Below, piece by piece: positions 35,619 to 46,629 of a stretch of DNA of 64,000 nt; within the stretch, counting starts at the first letter, position 1, and each line of letters opens with the position of its first letter. The translations under genes were made by a program, and so were the position numbers. Source of the DNA: Pseudomonas sp. RIT-PI-AD (lineage in GTDB: Bacteria > Pseudomonadota > Gammaproteobacteria > Pseudomonadales > Pseudomonadaceae); NCBI RefSeq assembly GCF_025642785.1, contig NZ_JANZKU010000017.1:1-64000 (forward strand). Reading direction: 5' to 3'. The notes under the pieces are model-generated. The model did no database searches and had not been told where the DNA came from. It saw only the letters and a program-made list of their open reading frames with translations.

Positions 35619-36920
35619 ATGTCAGTCAACAGGCCCAGCAAGTTGCGGCGCGCCATCACCGGCCCGCTGCTGTTTTTCTTCATCCTCGGCGATGTCCTCG
35701 GGGCCGGGGTCTACGCCCTGGTGGGCAAGGTCGCCGGCGAGGTCGGCGGGGCGATCTGGTTGCCGCTGCTGGTGGCGCTGGGTTTCGCGCTGTTGACCGC
35801 GGCGTCCTATGCCGAACTGGTCACCAAGTATCCTCATGCGGGCGGTGCCGCGGTCTTCGCCCGGCGCGCCTTCGGTTCGCCGATGCTGTCCTTCCTGGTG
35901 GGGTTTTGCATGCTCGCCGCCGGCGTCACCAGCGCGGCCGGCCTGTCCCTCGCGTTCGCCGGCGACTATCTGCGCAGCTTCCTGCCGGTTCCGACCGCCT
36001 GGGCGGCGCTGGCCTTCCTGCTGGCGATCGGGGTGCTGAATGCGCGAGGGGTGAAGGAGTCCCTGGGCGCCAACCTGGCGATGACCCTGGTGGAGGTGTC
36101 CGGCCTGCTGCTGGTGGTGGTGCTCGCCGGGCTGTATTTCCTCTCGGGGCAGGGCGACCCGTCCCGCGCGCTCGAATTCAAGGAAGGCGTGACCCCCACC
36201 ACGGCGGTGCTCGGCGCGGCCTTGCTGGCCTTCTATTCGTTCGTGGGTTTCGAAGTGTCGGCCAACATGGCCGAGGAAATCGAGAACCTGCGCCTGTATC
36301 CCCGCGCGCTGTTCGCCGCCCTGGGGGTCGCCGGCGCGGTCTATGCGCTGATCGGCATCGCCGCCGCGGGAGTGCTGCCGCCGGCGACCCTGGCGGATTC
36401 ATCCGCGCCCCTGCTGGCGGTCGTCCAGGCCACCGGCTACGGGGTGCCGCCGGTGTTCTTCTCCTTCGTCGCACTGGTCGCCGTGGCCAATGGCGCGTTG
36501 CTCACGATGATGATGGCCAGCCGGTTGGCCTTCGGCATGGCCGAGGAAGGGCTGCTGCCGCGGGCGTTCGGCCGGGTGCTCGCGCGCCGGCGTACGCCCT
36601 GGGTGGCGATCATCGTCACCACCTGCGCGGCGATGCTGCTCACCCTGACCGGCACGCTGCAATTGCTCGCCGAGACCGTGGTGCTGCTCCTGTTGTTCGT
36701 GTTCATGAGCACCAACCTGGCGGTACTGGTGCTGCGCAAGGATCGGGTCGAGCATCAGCACTTCCGCGTTCCCGCGGTCATCCCGGTCCTGGGCATCCTG
36801 TCCTGCCTGGTGCTGCTGGCCCAGCAGGAGCCCGGGGTCTGGCTGAGGGGCGCGGCGATGCTGGCGGTCGGTGCGCTGCTGCACCGTTGGGCCCGCAACG
36901 GGCTCCGCAGCGACCGCTGA
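35619..36920 (+). CDS. APC-family amino-acid permease
   Basis: 433 residues from the ATG at 35619, about 12 membrane helices. The family opening ITGPLLFFFILGDVLGAGVY with the GxG-type unwound helix 1 is present. PHAGGAAVFARRAFGSPMLS and FYSFVGFEVSANMAEEIENL (helix 6 region and the conserved E-E-I/T-x-N) mark it as an amino-acid/polyamine/organocation transporter. It most likely imports an amino acid or amine by proton symport. It stands alone, divergent from the MarR operon. In-frame sequence upstream of 35619 is not protein-like. Confidence 0.9.
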   Translation: MSVNRPSKLRRAITGPLLFFFILGDVLGAGVYALVGKVAGEVGGAIWLPLLVALGFALLTAASYAELVTKYPHAGGAAVFARRAFGSPMLSFLVGFCMLAAGVTSAAGLSLAFAGDYLRSFLPVPTAWAALAFLLAIGVLNARGVKESLGANLAMTLVEVSGLLLVVVLAGLYFLSGQGDPSRALEFKEGVTPTTAVLGAALLAFYSFVGFEVSANMAEEIENLRLYPRALFAALGVAGAVYALIGIAAAGVLPPATLADSSAPLLAVVQATGYGVPPVFFSFVALVAVANGALLTMMMASRLAFGMAEEGLLPRAFGRVLARRRTPWVAIIVTTCAAMLLTLTGTLQLLAETVVLLLLFVFMSTNLAVLVLRKDRVEHQHFRVPAVIPVLGILSCLVLLAQQEPGVWLRGAAMLAVGALLHRWARNGLRSDR

Positions 36921-37056
36921 AGCGATCGCGCACGCGATTCGCCAGGACGCCAGCGAAGGCCGAAGCACCCGCCCCGTCCCGCGAAGTCGAGCGAATCGGG
37001 GAGGGACGGCGATGCACGACCCGCCTCGCGTCCGCCCCGGGGCTGCGCAGGCGGGA

Positions 37057-38067
37057 TCAGATATCCAGGCAGATCTTGCCGAAGTGGCGATTGGTTTCCT
37101 GGTAACGGAAGGCCTCGACCATCTCGTCCAGGGCGAAATGCCTGTCGATCACCGGTCGCATGCCGTTGGCTTCGATGGCCCTGATCATCTCCTGTTGTTG
37201 AGTCCGGCTGCCCACCAGCACTCCTTGCAGGCGCAATTGCCGGATCAGCGAGGCGACCACCGAAAGGTTTCCGCTGACGCCGGTGAGGATGCCGATCAGC
37301 GCGATATGCCCGCCGATGCGCGCGGCGATCATCGACTGTTCCAGGGTGGAGGGACCCCCCACCTCGATGACGTGGTCGACGCCACGGCCATCGGTCAGCT
37401 CGCGCACGCGCTCGCCCCAGGCCGGCGTCTCGCGGTAGTTGATCAGCTCATCGGCGCCCAACGCGCGCAGGCGTTGCAGCTTTTCCTCGCTGGAGGAGGT
37501 GGCGATGACGCGGGCGCCGGCCATCTTGGCGAATTGCAGGGCGAACAGGGACACGCCGCCGCTGCCTTGAACCAGCACGCTGGCGCCGGGTTTCAAGGCG
37601 CCGTCGACCATCAGCGCGCGCCAGGCGGTGAGGCCGGCGGTGGTCAGGGTCGCCGCCTCGGCGTGGTTGAAACCGGCCGGCGCGTGGGTGAAGGCGGTGG
37701 CCCGGGCGGTCACCGCTTCGCGGGCATAGCCGTCGATGCCGTCGCCGGGCACGCTGGCGAAGCCCTCGACCCGGGGTTCGCCGTCCAGCCAATCGGGAAA
37801 GAAGGTGCTGACCACATGATCGCCGACGGCGAATTCGCTGACGCCGGCGCCCACGGCGATCACCTCGCCGGCACCGTCGGCCATGGGGATGCGCGGTTCG
37901 TGGGGTCCCCACATGCCGCTGACCACCGCGAAGTCGTGGTAATTGAGCGAGCTGGCGCGCAGGCGCACGCAGATTTCGCCGGCTTCCGGCGCCCGGGCCT
38001 CGCAGGTGCCGCGGGTCAGATTGTGATAACCGCCGCCGGGTTGGACGAACAGGGCCTTGTAGGTCAT
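37057..38067 (-). CDS. Zinc-independent alcohol dehydrogenase / quinone oxidoreductase (MDR superfamily)
   Basis: 336 residues. The GroES-like N-terminal domain contains SLNYHDFAVVSGMWG and PMADGAGEVIAVGAGVSEFA, and the Rossmann domain has VLVQGSGGVSLFALQFAKMA. The structural-zinc cysteine cluster is missing, so this is the quinone-oxidoreductase/YhdH-like branch that reduces enones or quinones with NAD(P)H. The ATG at 38065-38067 has GGAG upstream. It follows the ArsR gene with a 71-bp gap in the same direction and is presumably its target. Confidence 0.88.
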   Translation of the reverse strand: MTYKALFVQPGGGYHNLTRGTCEARAPEAGEICVRLRASSLNYHDFAVVSGMWGPHEPRIPMADGAGEVIAVGAGVSEFAVGDHVVSTFFPDWLDGEPRVEGFASVPGDGIDGYAREAVTARATAFTHAPAGFNHAEAATLTTAGLTAWRALMVDGALKPGASVLVQGSGGVSLFALQFAKMAGARVIATSSSEEKLQRLRALGADELINYRETPAWGERVRELTDGRGVDHVIEVGGPSTLEQSMIAARIGGHIALIGILTGVSGNLSVVASLIRQLRLQGVLVGSRTQQQEMIRAIEANGMRPVIDRHFALDEMVEAFRYQETNRHFGKICLDI

Positions 38068-38100
38068 GGGGCTTCTCCTGGGGGAATGAATCGATTTCAT

Positions 38101-38112
38101 ATTTTCGAAAAT
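38101..38112. promoter_or_regulatory. Palindrome between the ArsR and oxidoreductase genes
   Basis: ATTTTCGAAAAT is a perfect 12-bp palindrome in an AT-rich patch 33 bp before the oxidoreductase start. The adjoining ACGAAAT (38114-38120) recurs at 38455-38461 just upstream of the ArsR gene, suggesting two sites for the same regulator. Confidence 0.5.
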
Positions 38113-38138
38113 AACGAAATATAAAGCCGCTGAAAAAA

Positions 38139-38438
38139 TCACAGCTCGTGCTTCAGCCGCTCCGCGAATGCGTCGATCGCGCGCTCGTTGCGCCGGTAGT
38201 AGGTCCACTTGCCGATCCGCGTGGCCTGGATCAGGCCGGCCCGCTGGAGGATGGCCAGGTGGCTGGAGGCGGTGGAGGGCGAGAGGTCCGCCTTGCGTTG
38301 CAGGTGGGTGACGCAGATACCGATGCCCTTGGGGTCGCCGTGTTCCTGGGGCGGGAAGTTGCCCTCGGGATCCTTCAGCCACTCCATGATGAGCATGCGG
38401 GTGTCGTTGCCCAGCGCTTTTATCTGTTCGAGGATCAT
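38139..38438 (-). CDS. ArsR-family transcriptional regulator
   Basis: 99 residues. It is a compact winged helix-turn-helix: LGNDTRMLIMEWLKDPEGNF, then CVTHLQRKADLSPSTASSHL (recognition helix) and LAILQRAGLIQATRIGKWTY. The classical metal-binding CxC pair of ArsR/SmtB helix 3 is absent; only one Cys is present, so it may sense a reactive organic compound or oxidant instead. It precedes the quinone-oxidoreductase-like gene in the same direction. Palindromic AT-rich sites flank it. Confidence 0.88.
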   Translation of the reverse strand: MILEQIKALGNDTRMLIMEWLKDPEGNFPPQEHGDPKGIGICVTHLQRKADLSPSTASSHLAILQRAGLIQATRIGKWTYYRRNERAIDAFAERLKHEL

Positions 38439-38550
38439 CGGGGGATACTACGGGTTTTTACGAAATGATCAAACCCTGTACAGCCTGAGGGGACGAAAGG
38501 TCCTGCTGCTAGGGGGTGTCCATCCAGGCGCCGGGCGGTGCCGATGACCG

Positions 38551-38603
38551 TTGACAAGCGAAAGGGTCTACCGCATTCTTTTCAAAGGTTCATCCAATGA
38601 ACC
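38551..38603 (+). promoter_or_regulatory. Promoter P1 with GntR-type operator (Liv operon)
   Basis: TTGACA (38551-38556), a 17-bp spacer and CATTCT (38574-38579) form a sigma-70 promoter. The operator GGTTCATCCAATGAACC (38587-38603), with perfect 7-bp inverted arms around CCA, starts 7 bp after the -10, over the expected transcription start. The solute-binding-protein ATG is 58 bp further on. The same arrangement recurs at 46630, 52405 and 62202. Confidence 0.85.
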
Positions 38604-38660
38604 TAGATAAGCGCTTCCGAGGTTTCCGTCGAAAGCCCATAAGAACAATAAGGAGACACC

Positions 38661-39902
38661 ATGAAGACAAGAGATGGCGCCCATTTCGCTCATCGGAGTC
38701 CTGGTCGACGGTCGCCCCGGCAGCTCGCCGCGGCTATCGCACTCGCGGGCGTGGCAGTGTGCCAACCCGTATGGGCCAAGATGCCGCTGAAAATCTGCTT
38801 CGTCGACGACCGCAGCGGCGCGGCGGCCGACACCGGCATCCAGAGCTACAACGGCTTCCAGCTGGCGGTGGCCGAGGCGAACGCCGCCGGCGGCATCGGC
38901 GGCCGGCAGGTGGAAGTCGTCGCCTACGACGGCAAGACCGACCCGCAACTCACCGCCACCTTCGCCAGCCGCTGCGCGGAAGACGACGAGACCCTGGCCA
39001 TCATCGGCGGCAACCCCGCCGCGCCCGCCGCGGCGATGATTCCCATCGCCAGCGAATACGAAATCCCCTACCTGATGCTGTCCGCCGGTACCGACAACCT
39101 GACGGACCCGCCGGCGCCGTTCCACTTCCGGGTCGGCCCGCGCAATTCCCAGGACGCCAACGCCATCGCCGATCTGGTGCACAGCCAGGGCTTCAGCCGT
39201 ATCGCGATCATCAACAACTCGCTGCCCTTCGGCACCGACAGCGCCCATGCCACCGAGGCGGCGCTGAAGAGCAAGGGCGTCGAGGTGGTGATCCAGCAGA
39301 CCTACGACATCAACGCCACCGACCTGTCGCCGCAGGTCAGCGGGGTGCGCAATGCGAACCCCGACGTGGTGCTGGTGTTCCCCTACGCGGCGGATGGCGC
39401 GCGGGTCCTGCGCACCATGCAGCAACTGGGCATGCAGACGCCCCGCATCGTCGCCCGCAGCGCCCTGCTCGATACCCTGCGCGAACTGGCGGGCTCCGCC
39501 AGCGACGGAGTGATGATCCCCAACACCGTGGACATCCACCGGCCCGACGTGAAGCAGTTCTTCGACAGCTACAAGGCGCGCTTCGGCGTGGCCCAGCCGA
39601 CCATGTACCCGGTGCTCGGCTACGACGCGGCGAAACTGGTGTTCCGTGCCATCGCCAAGCCCGGCGTGGCGGCGGCGCTGGATGAGGAAGACCTGCCGGC
39701 GGTGCGCAAGGCGATCCGCGACGCCCTCGTCGAGGACGGCCATTACGCCGGCCTGCAGGGCAAGGCGGGCTCCACCTATCAGTTCGGCCCGGACCGCCGG
39801 CATGGTCCGGCGGACACCGATTGGTTCGTCTTCGTCCAGGTGGCGGGGAACGGCAAGCAATTGGTCGAACCCGATCTCGCTTCCTTCAAACCCAAGCCCT
39901 GA
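38661..39902 (+). CDS. Liv-type ABC substrate-binding protein (SBP family 6)
   Basis: 413 residues from the ATG at 38661 (AAGGAG upstream). A long, Arg-rich signal peptide ends VWA (about residue 39). The mature protein shows the type-1 periplasmic fold: PLKICFVDDRSGAAADTGIQ, FQLAVAEANAAGGIGGRQVE, FHFRVGPRNSQDANAIADLV and PTMYPVLGYDAAKLVFRAI. Family members bind branched-chain amino acids but also many aromatic and alicyclic acids or amides. As the first gene of the P1 unit, and given the catabolic neighbours, it more likely binds the pathway substrate than leucine. Confidence 0.92.
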   Translation: MKTRDGAHFAHRSPGRRSPRQLAAAIALAGVAVCQPVWAKMPLKICFVDDRSGAAADTGIQSYNGFQLAVAEANAAGGIGGRQVEVVAYDGKTDPQLTATFASRCAEDDETLAIIGGNPAAPAAAMIPIASEYEIPYLMLSAGTDNLTDPPAPFHFRVGPRNSQDANAIADLVHSQGFSRIAIINNSLPFGTDSAHATEAALKSKGVEVVIQQTYDINATDLSPQVSGVRNANPDVVLVFPYAADGARVLRTMQQLGMQTPRIVARSALLDTLRELAGSASDGVMIPNTVDIHRPDVKQFFDSYKARFGVAQPTMYPVLGYDAAKLVFRAIAKPGVAAALDEEDLPAVRKAIRDALVEDGHYAGLQGKAGSTYQFGPDRRHGPADTDWFVFVQVAGNGKQLVEPDLASFKPKP

Positions 39903-39958
39903 CGGGCCACGACCGGGCTTCGCCGGCGCTGGCCGCGAAGCCTGAAAGGAAAGCCGCT

Positions 39959-40840
39959 ATGGAACAAATCGGAGTCATCCTGCTGGCCGGCCTGACCAAC
40001 GGCAGCGTGTACGGCCTGGTGGGCCTGTCGATTTCCCTGATCTACGGCACCAACAGGGTGATCAACTTCGCCCAGGGCGAATTCGTGATGCTCGGCGTGA
40101 TGTCGGCGATCCTGTTCATGGTCACCTTCAGCCTGCCGCTGATCGCCGCCCTCGCGGCGATCCTCGCCGTGGTGGTAGTGGCCGCCCTGGCGCTGGAGCT
40201 GGGGGTGTACCGGCCGCTGGCGAAGCGCGGCGCCCCGCCGCTGACCATCATGATCGGCACCCTGGCGGCGGCGATCATCGCCACCGGCGGTGCCTTGCTG
40301 GTCTGGGGGCCCTTGCAGCTTTACGTGCCCAACGTGCTGCCGCTGGAGGCGATGAAGGTCGGTCCGCTGATCACCAACGCCCAGCAGATCGCGATCATCC
40401 TGGTGTTCGCGGTGCTCCTGCTGCTGACCTGGCTGCTGCTCTACCGCACCAGTTTCGGCCTGTGCATCCGTGCCACCGGGGTCAACTCGAGGGTGGCGCT
40501 GCTGATGGGCATCCGCTCCCAGCGCATTGTCCGGTTCGGCTTCATCTTCAGCGCGGTGATCAGCGGCATCGTCGGCCTGCTGGTGGGGCCGCTGCTCGGC
40601 GGCCAGGTCGGCATGGGCGTGACCCTGACCGTGAAGGGCTTCATGGCGGCCATCCTGGGCGGGCTCGGCAGCCCCTTCGCCGCGGCCGCCGGCGGCGTGA
40701 TGATTGCCATCGTCGAGGCGCTGGTGGCCGGCTACGGCTCCAGCCTCTATGCCGAACCCATCATCTTCGGGCTGATCCTGCTGATCCTGTTTTTCCGTCC
40801 CTATGGGCTCTTGGGCGATTTCGAAGCCGGGAGGCGCTGA
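39959..40840 (+). CDS. Liv-type ABC permease, LivH family
   Basis: 293 residues, about eight membrane helices. The family opening GLTNGSVYGLVGLSISLIYG followed by TNRVINFAQGEFVMLG is unmistakable. The cytoplasmic coupling segment is TSFGLCIRATGVNSRVALLM, and the C-terminus has LTVKGFMAAILGGLGSPFAA. The ATG at 39959 has AAAGGAAA upstream and yields the family N-terminus. It lies 56 bp after the binding-protein gene and 2 bp before the LivM-type gene. Confidence 0.94.
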   Translation: MEQIGVILLAGLTNGSVYGLVGLSISLIYGTNRVINFAQGEFVMLGVMSAILFMVTFSLPLIAALAAILAVVVVAALALELGVYRPLAKRGAPPLTIMIGTLAAAIIATGGALLVWGPLQLYVPNVLPLEAMKVGPLITNAQQIAIILVFAVLLLLTWLLLYRTSFGLCIRATGVNSRVALLMGIRSQRIVRFGFIFSAVISGIVGLLVGPLLGGQVGMGVTLTVKGFMAAILGGLGSPFAAAAGGVMIAIVEALVAGYGSSLYAEPIIFGLILLILFFRPYGLLGDFEAGRR

Positions 40841-40842
40841 GC

Positions 40843-41822
40843 ATGAACAAAACCCACACTCCCAGCCTGTGGAAGGTGCCGCTGGCGCTGCTGCTGCTCG
40901 GCCTGCTGGTGCCGCACCTGCTGAGCAGCGGTTTCCACCTGCGGCTGGCGTCGATCGTCTGCATCTACACCATCCTCTGCGCCGGCTTCAACCTGCTCTA
41001 CGGCTACGCCGGGCAGATCTCCATGGGGCAGCAGGGGTTCTTCGCCCTGGGCGCCTACGCCTACGCGCTGCTGACGGTCAAGGCGGGCTGGCCGGTGTAC
41101 GCGGCCCTGCCGGCGAGCCTGGCGCTGTGCGCCCTGGTCACCCTGCTGATCGGCATCCCGCTGCTGCGCCTGCGCAGCCACTACCTGGCGATGGCGACCC
41201 TGTGCTTCGGCCTGATCTTCGCCGGGGTCGCCAGCCGCTGGATCGAGATGACCGGGGGCACCGCCGGCATGATGGTGCCGAGCCTGGCGTTCGCCGGGCA
41301 TACGCTGAGCCGCACCGAGCTGTACTACGCCTTGCTGGTGGTCATGGTGGCGGTGCTGCTGATGCAGAACTTCATCGTCGGCAGCCACCTCGGGCGGGTG
41401 CTCTGCTCGTTGCGCGGCGACGAGACGGCCGCCGAGTCGCTGGGCGTCAACGTGGTCGCCTACAAGCTGCGGATCTTCGTGCTCAGCTCGGTGCTCGCCG
41501 GGCTGGCCGGCATCGGTTTCGCCCTGGTCAGCCGCCAGGTCAATCCCAGCTTCGGCGAATTCCCGATCCTGGTCACCGTGCTCACCGTCGCCGTGGTCGG
41601 CGGCCTCGGCACCCGCTACGGCGCCTTGCTCGGGGCCGTGGTGGTGGTGCTGGCGCCCCAGGGGCTGGCACGGTTCGGCGACTTCGAAACCATCATCTAT
41701 GGCGTCTGCCTGCTGCTGTTCCTGCTGTTCATGCCCCATGGACTGTCGGGATTCCTCCAGAACCTCGTGGCGCGCCTGGCGCGTCCGGCCAAGCCCTTAA
41801 CGCCGCTGAAGGTGAGCGAATG

Positions 41823-41823
<1 letters not shown>
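40843..41823 (+). CDS. Liv-type ABC permease, LivM family
   Basis: 326 residues, about nine membrane helices. LivM landmarks are LYGYAGQISMGQQGFFALGA, the coupling loop LGRVLCSLRGDETAAESLGV and NPSFGEFPILVTVLTVAVVG followed by GGLGTRYGALLGA. It pairs with the LivH-type protein. Its stop codon overlaps the start region of the LivG-type gene (ATGATGA), so the two are translationally coupled. Confidence 0.94.
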
Positions 41824-43367
<1,544 letters not shown>

Positions 43368-43371
<4 letters not shown>

Positions 43372-44804
43372 GCGAGCCCGGCTACGACCTGGCGGTGGTC
43401 GGCGGCGGCCTGGCGGGCCTGGTCGGCGCCCTGCGCGCGGCGGAACTGGGTGCACGGGTGGCGCTGTTCGAGACCGGCGCCGAGCACAAGTACGCGGCCA
43501 ACTCGCGTTTCACCGGCGGCGTCTTCCACGTCGCCTTCCAGGACATCCTGGCCCCACCGGAGGTCCTGGAGGAGGCGATCCTGGCGGCGACCGGCGGCTT
43601 CGCCGATCCCGCCCTGGCGCGTGCCCTGGCCCAGGACGCCGGCCGCGCGGTGGCCTGGCTGGCCGAGCAGGGCGCCGACTACGGCGTCGGCGGCCCGCTG
43701 CCATTCATGGGCCACATGCTCAAGCCCTTCAGCCTGCGCGAGCCGGGGTTCGCCCGGCACTGGCCGGAACGTGGCGCCGATCGCCTGCTGGCCGAACTCG
43801 AACGCCGCTTGCTGGCCCGTGGCGGGCGGTTTTTCCGGGCGACCCGGGCGCGCCGCCTGAACATGGTGTCCGGGCGTTGCCGCGGGCTGGAGGTGGAGCA
43901 CGCCGACGGCAGCCGCCGCGCTGTCGAGGCGAGCGCGGTACTGCTCGCCGACGGGGGGTTCCAGGGCGATCGCGAACGGGTCAGGCAACACCTCTCGCCG
44001 CGGCCGGAGTCGCTGTGCACGCGCGGGGCGGGCACCGGCGTCGGCGACGGCCTGGCGATGGCCGAAGCGGTCGGCGCCAAGACGCTGCACCTGGACAGGT
44101 TCTACGGCCACGTGCAGTGCGCCGAAGCGCTGACCGACGAACGCTTCTGGCCCTATCCGATCCTCGATATCGTCGCCTCCGCGGCCATCGTGGTGGACGC
44201 CCGGGGTCAGCGCTTCACCGACGAAGGCCTCGGCGGCGTCGCGCTGGCCAACGCCATCGCCGCGCTGGAGGACCCCCTGTCGGCGTTCGTGATCATGGAC
44301 GAACCCCTGTGGAACCGCGCCGGCAAGGAGTTCCTGCTGCCGCCCAATCCCTACATCGAGCGCCTCGGCGTGGCGGTCCACCGGGCGCCCAGCCTGGCGC
44401 TGCTGGCCGAGGGTCTGGGCATGCCGGCGGCGACGCTGAGCAAGACCGTCGATGACTACAACGCGGCGCTGGTCACCAGTCGCGGCGCCTGCCTGCGCCC
44501 GCCGCGCAGCGGCCAGGGTTCGACCCTCGCCCGCGCGCCGGCGATGATCACCACCCAGCCCTTCATGGCGATCCGCCTCTGCGCCGGGATCACCTACACC
44601 ATGGGCGGCATCGCCATCGATGCTCATGGCCGGGTTCTGGATCGCCACGAGGCGGCCATTCCCGGCCTGTTCGCCGCCGGCTCCACCACCGCCGGGCTCG
44701 AGGGCGGGCCGAACAGCGGCTACGTCGGCGGCCTCGCCAAGGCGCTGGTGTTCGGCTTGCGCGCCGCGGAACGGGCGGTCGAGGAATCGGCCCGCCGCGG
44801 CTGA
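43368..44804 (+). CDS. FAD-dependent oxidoreductase, fumarate-reductase/KstD-like (FAD_binding_2)
   Basis: 478 residues. The FAD-binding beta-alpha-beta is YDLAVVGGGLAGLVGALRAA (about 6-25). Interior motifs AANSRFTGGVFHVAF and GGIAIDAHGRVL, and the C-terminal GLEGGPNSGYVGGLAKALVF, belong to the family of fumarate reductases, tricarballylate dehydrogenases and 3-ketosteroid delta1-dehydrogenases. Such enzymes place or remove a double bond next to a carbonyl. It is the last gene of the P1 unit, coupled to the importer, which suggests it acts early on the imported compound. It is cytoplasmic, with no signal peptide. Confidence 0.87.
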
Positions 44805-44826
44805 CGGCCGCCTGCGGCCCCTGGCT

Positions 44827-46473
44827 TCAGTCGCCGAGCGCCGGCGAAGTGGAGCGGCGGCGGGTCGGGGCGGCGATGCAAAAGCTGATCCGCGGCGCCT
44901 CCGGGCCGATATGGAACCCCATCCGCCGCTGCCGCAGGTCCATGTCGGCGACGGTCATGCGCTCGTAGCGACGCAGGTGTTCGAGCCAGGACGCATCGCG
45001 GACCTGTTCGATGTAGCGCCCGGGGACCGCGGCGTCGGCGTACAGCGCCCAGGACAGCGCGCCCTGGCTGAGGCGCGCGCGCCGGGTTTCCTCCATCACC
45101 GCGAGGAAGGCTTCGGCGCCGTCCACCTCGATCTGGTACTCGATGATCACCAGGACCGGGCCGCGCGCGCCGTCGGCGATCTGGCAGTCATCCGGCGGTT
45201 GCAGGTCCTGGGCGATGCTCAGGTCGCGGTCGAGGCCGTCGCCGATGCGCACGCGGCGGCTCGCCAGCAGCACCAGCAACGCGGAGGCGGCGGACAGCGC
45301 CAGGGCGCTGCGCAGGTCGGTCCAGCCGGCGACGTGGCCCCAGGTCGCGGCGCCGAGGGCGCTGCTGCCCATGATCGCCATCATGTAGATCGACATGCCC
45401 CGCGCGCGCACCCAGTCGGGCAGGGCGACCTGGGCCGCCAGGGTGACGCCGTTGGCCACCGAGATCCATGCCATGCCGCTCAACAACAGGGCCGGCAGCG
45501 CCCAGCGGACATCCGGCGCCAGGCCTGCCGCGCAGGTGGCCAGGGCATGCAGCAGGCCGCCCCAGAACAGCACCTGGTCGGTATCCAGGCGGCGGCGCAG
45601 GCGCGGCAGCAGCACCCCGGCGGCGATGGCGCCCACGCCCAGCGAGGCGAGCATGAAGGTGAAGGTGCCGGCGTCGCTGCCGGGAAACCGGCGGGCCAGC
45701 ACCGGCAGCAGCGACACCAGCGCGGTGGAATGGAAAAAGAAGATGAAGATGCGCAGCAGCACCCGGCGCATCGGCAGGGATTGGCGGACGTGCTGGGCAC
45801 CGGCACGGATCGCCGTCAGCAGGCGCTCGCGGGGCAGGCGTTGGACAGTACGGGTGCTCGGCCAGCGGTAGACGACGAAGACCATCGCCACCGACAGCCC
45901 GGCGTTGAGGGCGAACACCGCGCCGATGCCCAGGGCGCCGATGGCCGCCCCGGCTACCAGCGGGCCGACGATCCGCGACGCGTTCATGGCGATGCTGTTC
46001 AGCGCCAGCGCGGCGGGCAGTTCGGCGCGGGGCACCAGTTGCGGGACGATGGCGGCGAACACCGGCCAGCGCATCGCCAGGCCGATGCCGTTGGCGAAAG
46101 ACAGCGCCAGCAGCAGGACGGGCGTCATCAGGCCGTAGAGCAGGGCCGCCGCGGTGAAGGTGCCCACCGCGCCGACCCACAGCTGCGTGGCCATCGCATA
46201 GCGGCGCCGGTCGAGCATGTCGGCGATGGCGCCGCTGGGCAGGCCGAGGAGAAACACCGGCAGGGTCAGCGCGGTCTGCACCAGCGCCACCATGGCCGCG
46301 GAATCGGTCAGCGAGGTCATCAGCCAGGCCGAGGTGACGTCGTTCATCCACATGCCGACGTTGGCCACCAGCCAGACGATCCACATGCTGCGGAAGGCGG
46401 CGTGACGCATCGGTGACAGGGCGCCGCTGGGCGCGCCCGCGGCCTCGGGCGGTTGCGGATGGTCAGGGTTCAT
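44827..46473 (-). CDS. DHA3-family MFS transporter (EntS-like, MFS_3) with C-terminal soluble domain
   Basis: 548 residues. About 12 membrane helices (to about 405) include MNDVTSAWLMTSLTDSAAMV and the motif LPVFLLGLPSGAIADMLDRR. A cytoplasmic tail of roughly 140 residues (VLVIIEYQIEVDGAEAFLAV, RDASWLEHLRRYERM) resembles the antibiotic-biosynthesis-monooxygenase-like ferredoxin fold seen at the C-terminus of this MFS_3 group. It is probably an exporter or importer for the pathway compound or a toxic intermediate. The ATG at 46471-46473 has GGAGG upstream. It is transcribed leftward from a promoter containing the cluster's operator at 46566-46582. Confidence 0.85.
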   Translation of the reverse strand: MNPDHPQPPEAAGAPSGALSPMRHAAFRSMWIVWLVANVGMWMNDVTSAWLMTSLTDSAAMVALVQTALTLPVFLLGLPSGAIADMLDRRRYAMATQLWVGAVGTFTAAALLYGLMTPVLLLALSFANGIGLAMRWPVFAAIVPQLVPRAELPAALALNSIAMNASRIVGPLVAGAAIGALGIGAVFALNAGLSVAMVFVVYRWPSTRTVQRLPRERLLTAIRAGAQHVRQSLPMRRVLLRIFIFFFHSTALVSLLPVLARRFPGSDAGTFTFMLASLGVGAIAAGVLLPRLRRRLDTDQVLFWGGLLHALATCAAGLAPDVRWALPALLLSGMAWISVANGVTLAAQVALPDWVRARGMSIYMMAIMGSSALGAATWGHVAGWTDLRSALALSAASALLVLLASRRVRIGDGLDRDLSIAQDLQPPDDCQIADGARGPVLVIIEYQIEVDGAEAFLAVMEETRRARLSQGALSWALYADAAVPGRYIEQVRDASWLEHLRRYERMTVADMDLRQRRMGFHIGPEAPRISFCIAAPTRRRSTSPALGD

Positions 46474-46565
46474 GAAGGACCTCCAGGAGGGATTGGGCAT
46501 TCGCGCCGACGCCGGCGACGGGAGCGTGGCGAATGCAGCCGGTCGTGCTGTGGAAACAGTCTATA

Positions 46566-46582
46566 GGTTCATTGGATGGACC
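46566..46582 (-). promoter_or_regulatory. GntR-type operator in front of the MFS gene
   Basis: On the minus strand the site reads GGTCCATCCAATGAACC, one base from the perfect operator at 46665-46681. It lies about 93 bp before the MFS start. A TATAGA -10 candidate follows it on the minus strand, so the repressor would sit between -35 and -10. Confidence 0.75.
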
Positions 46583-46629
46583 AAAATACCCATTGCCTCT
46601 TTATCCGCTCCCGCAGCCATGCGGGCGCC

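Noticed and set aside
38597-38660. ATG inside the P1 operator as the start of a short leader peptide or longer protein
   Set aside because: No ribosome-binding site; it coincides with the operator sequence and the predicted transcription start region.
44806-44819. GGCCG-CCTG-CGGCC hairpin between the convergent flavoprotein and MFS genes, considered as a bidirectional terminator
   Set aside because: Very short stem with no T run on either side, so not supported.
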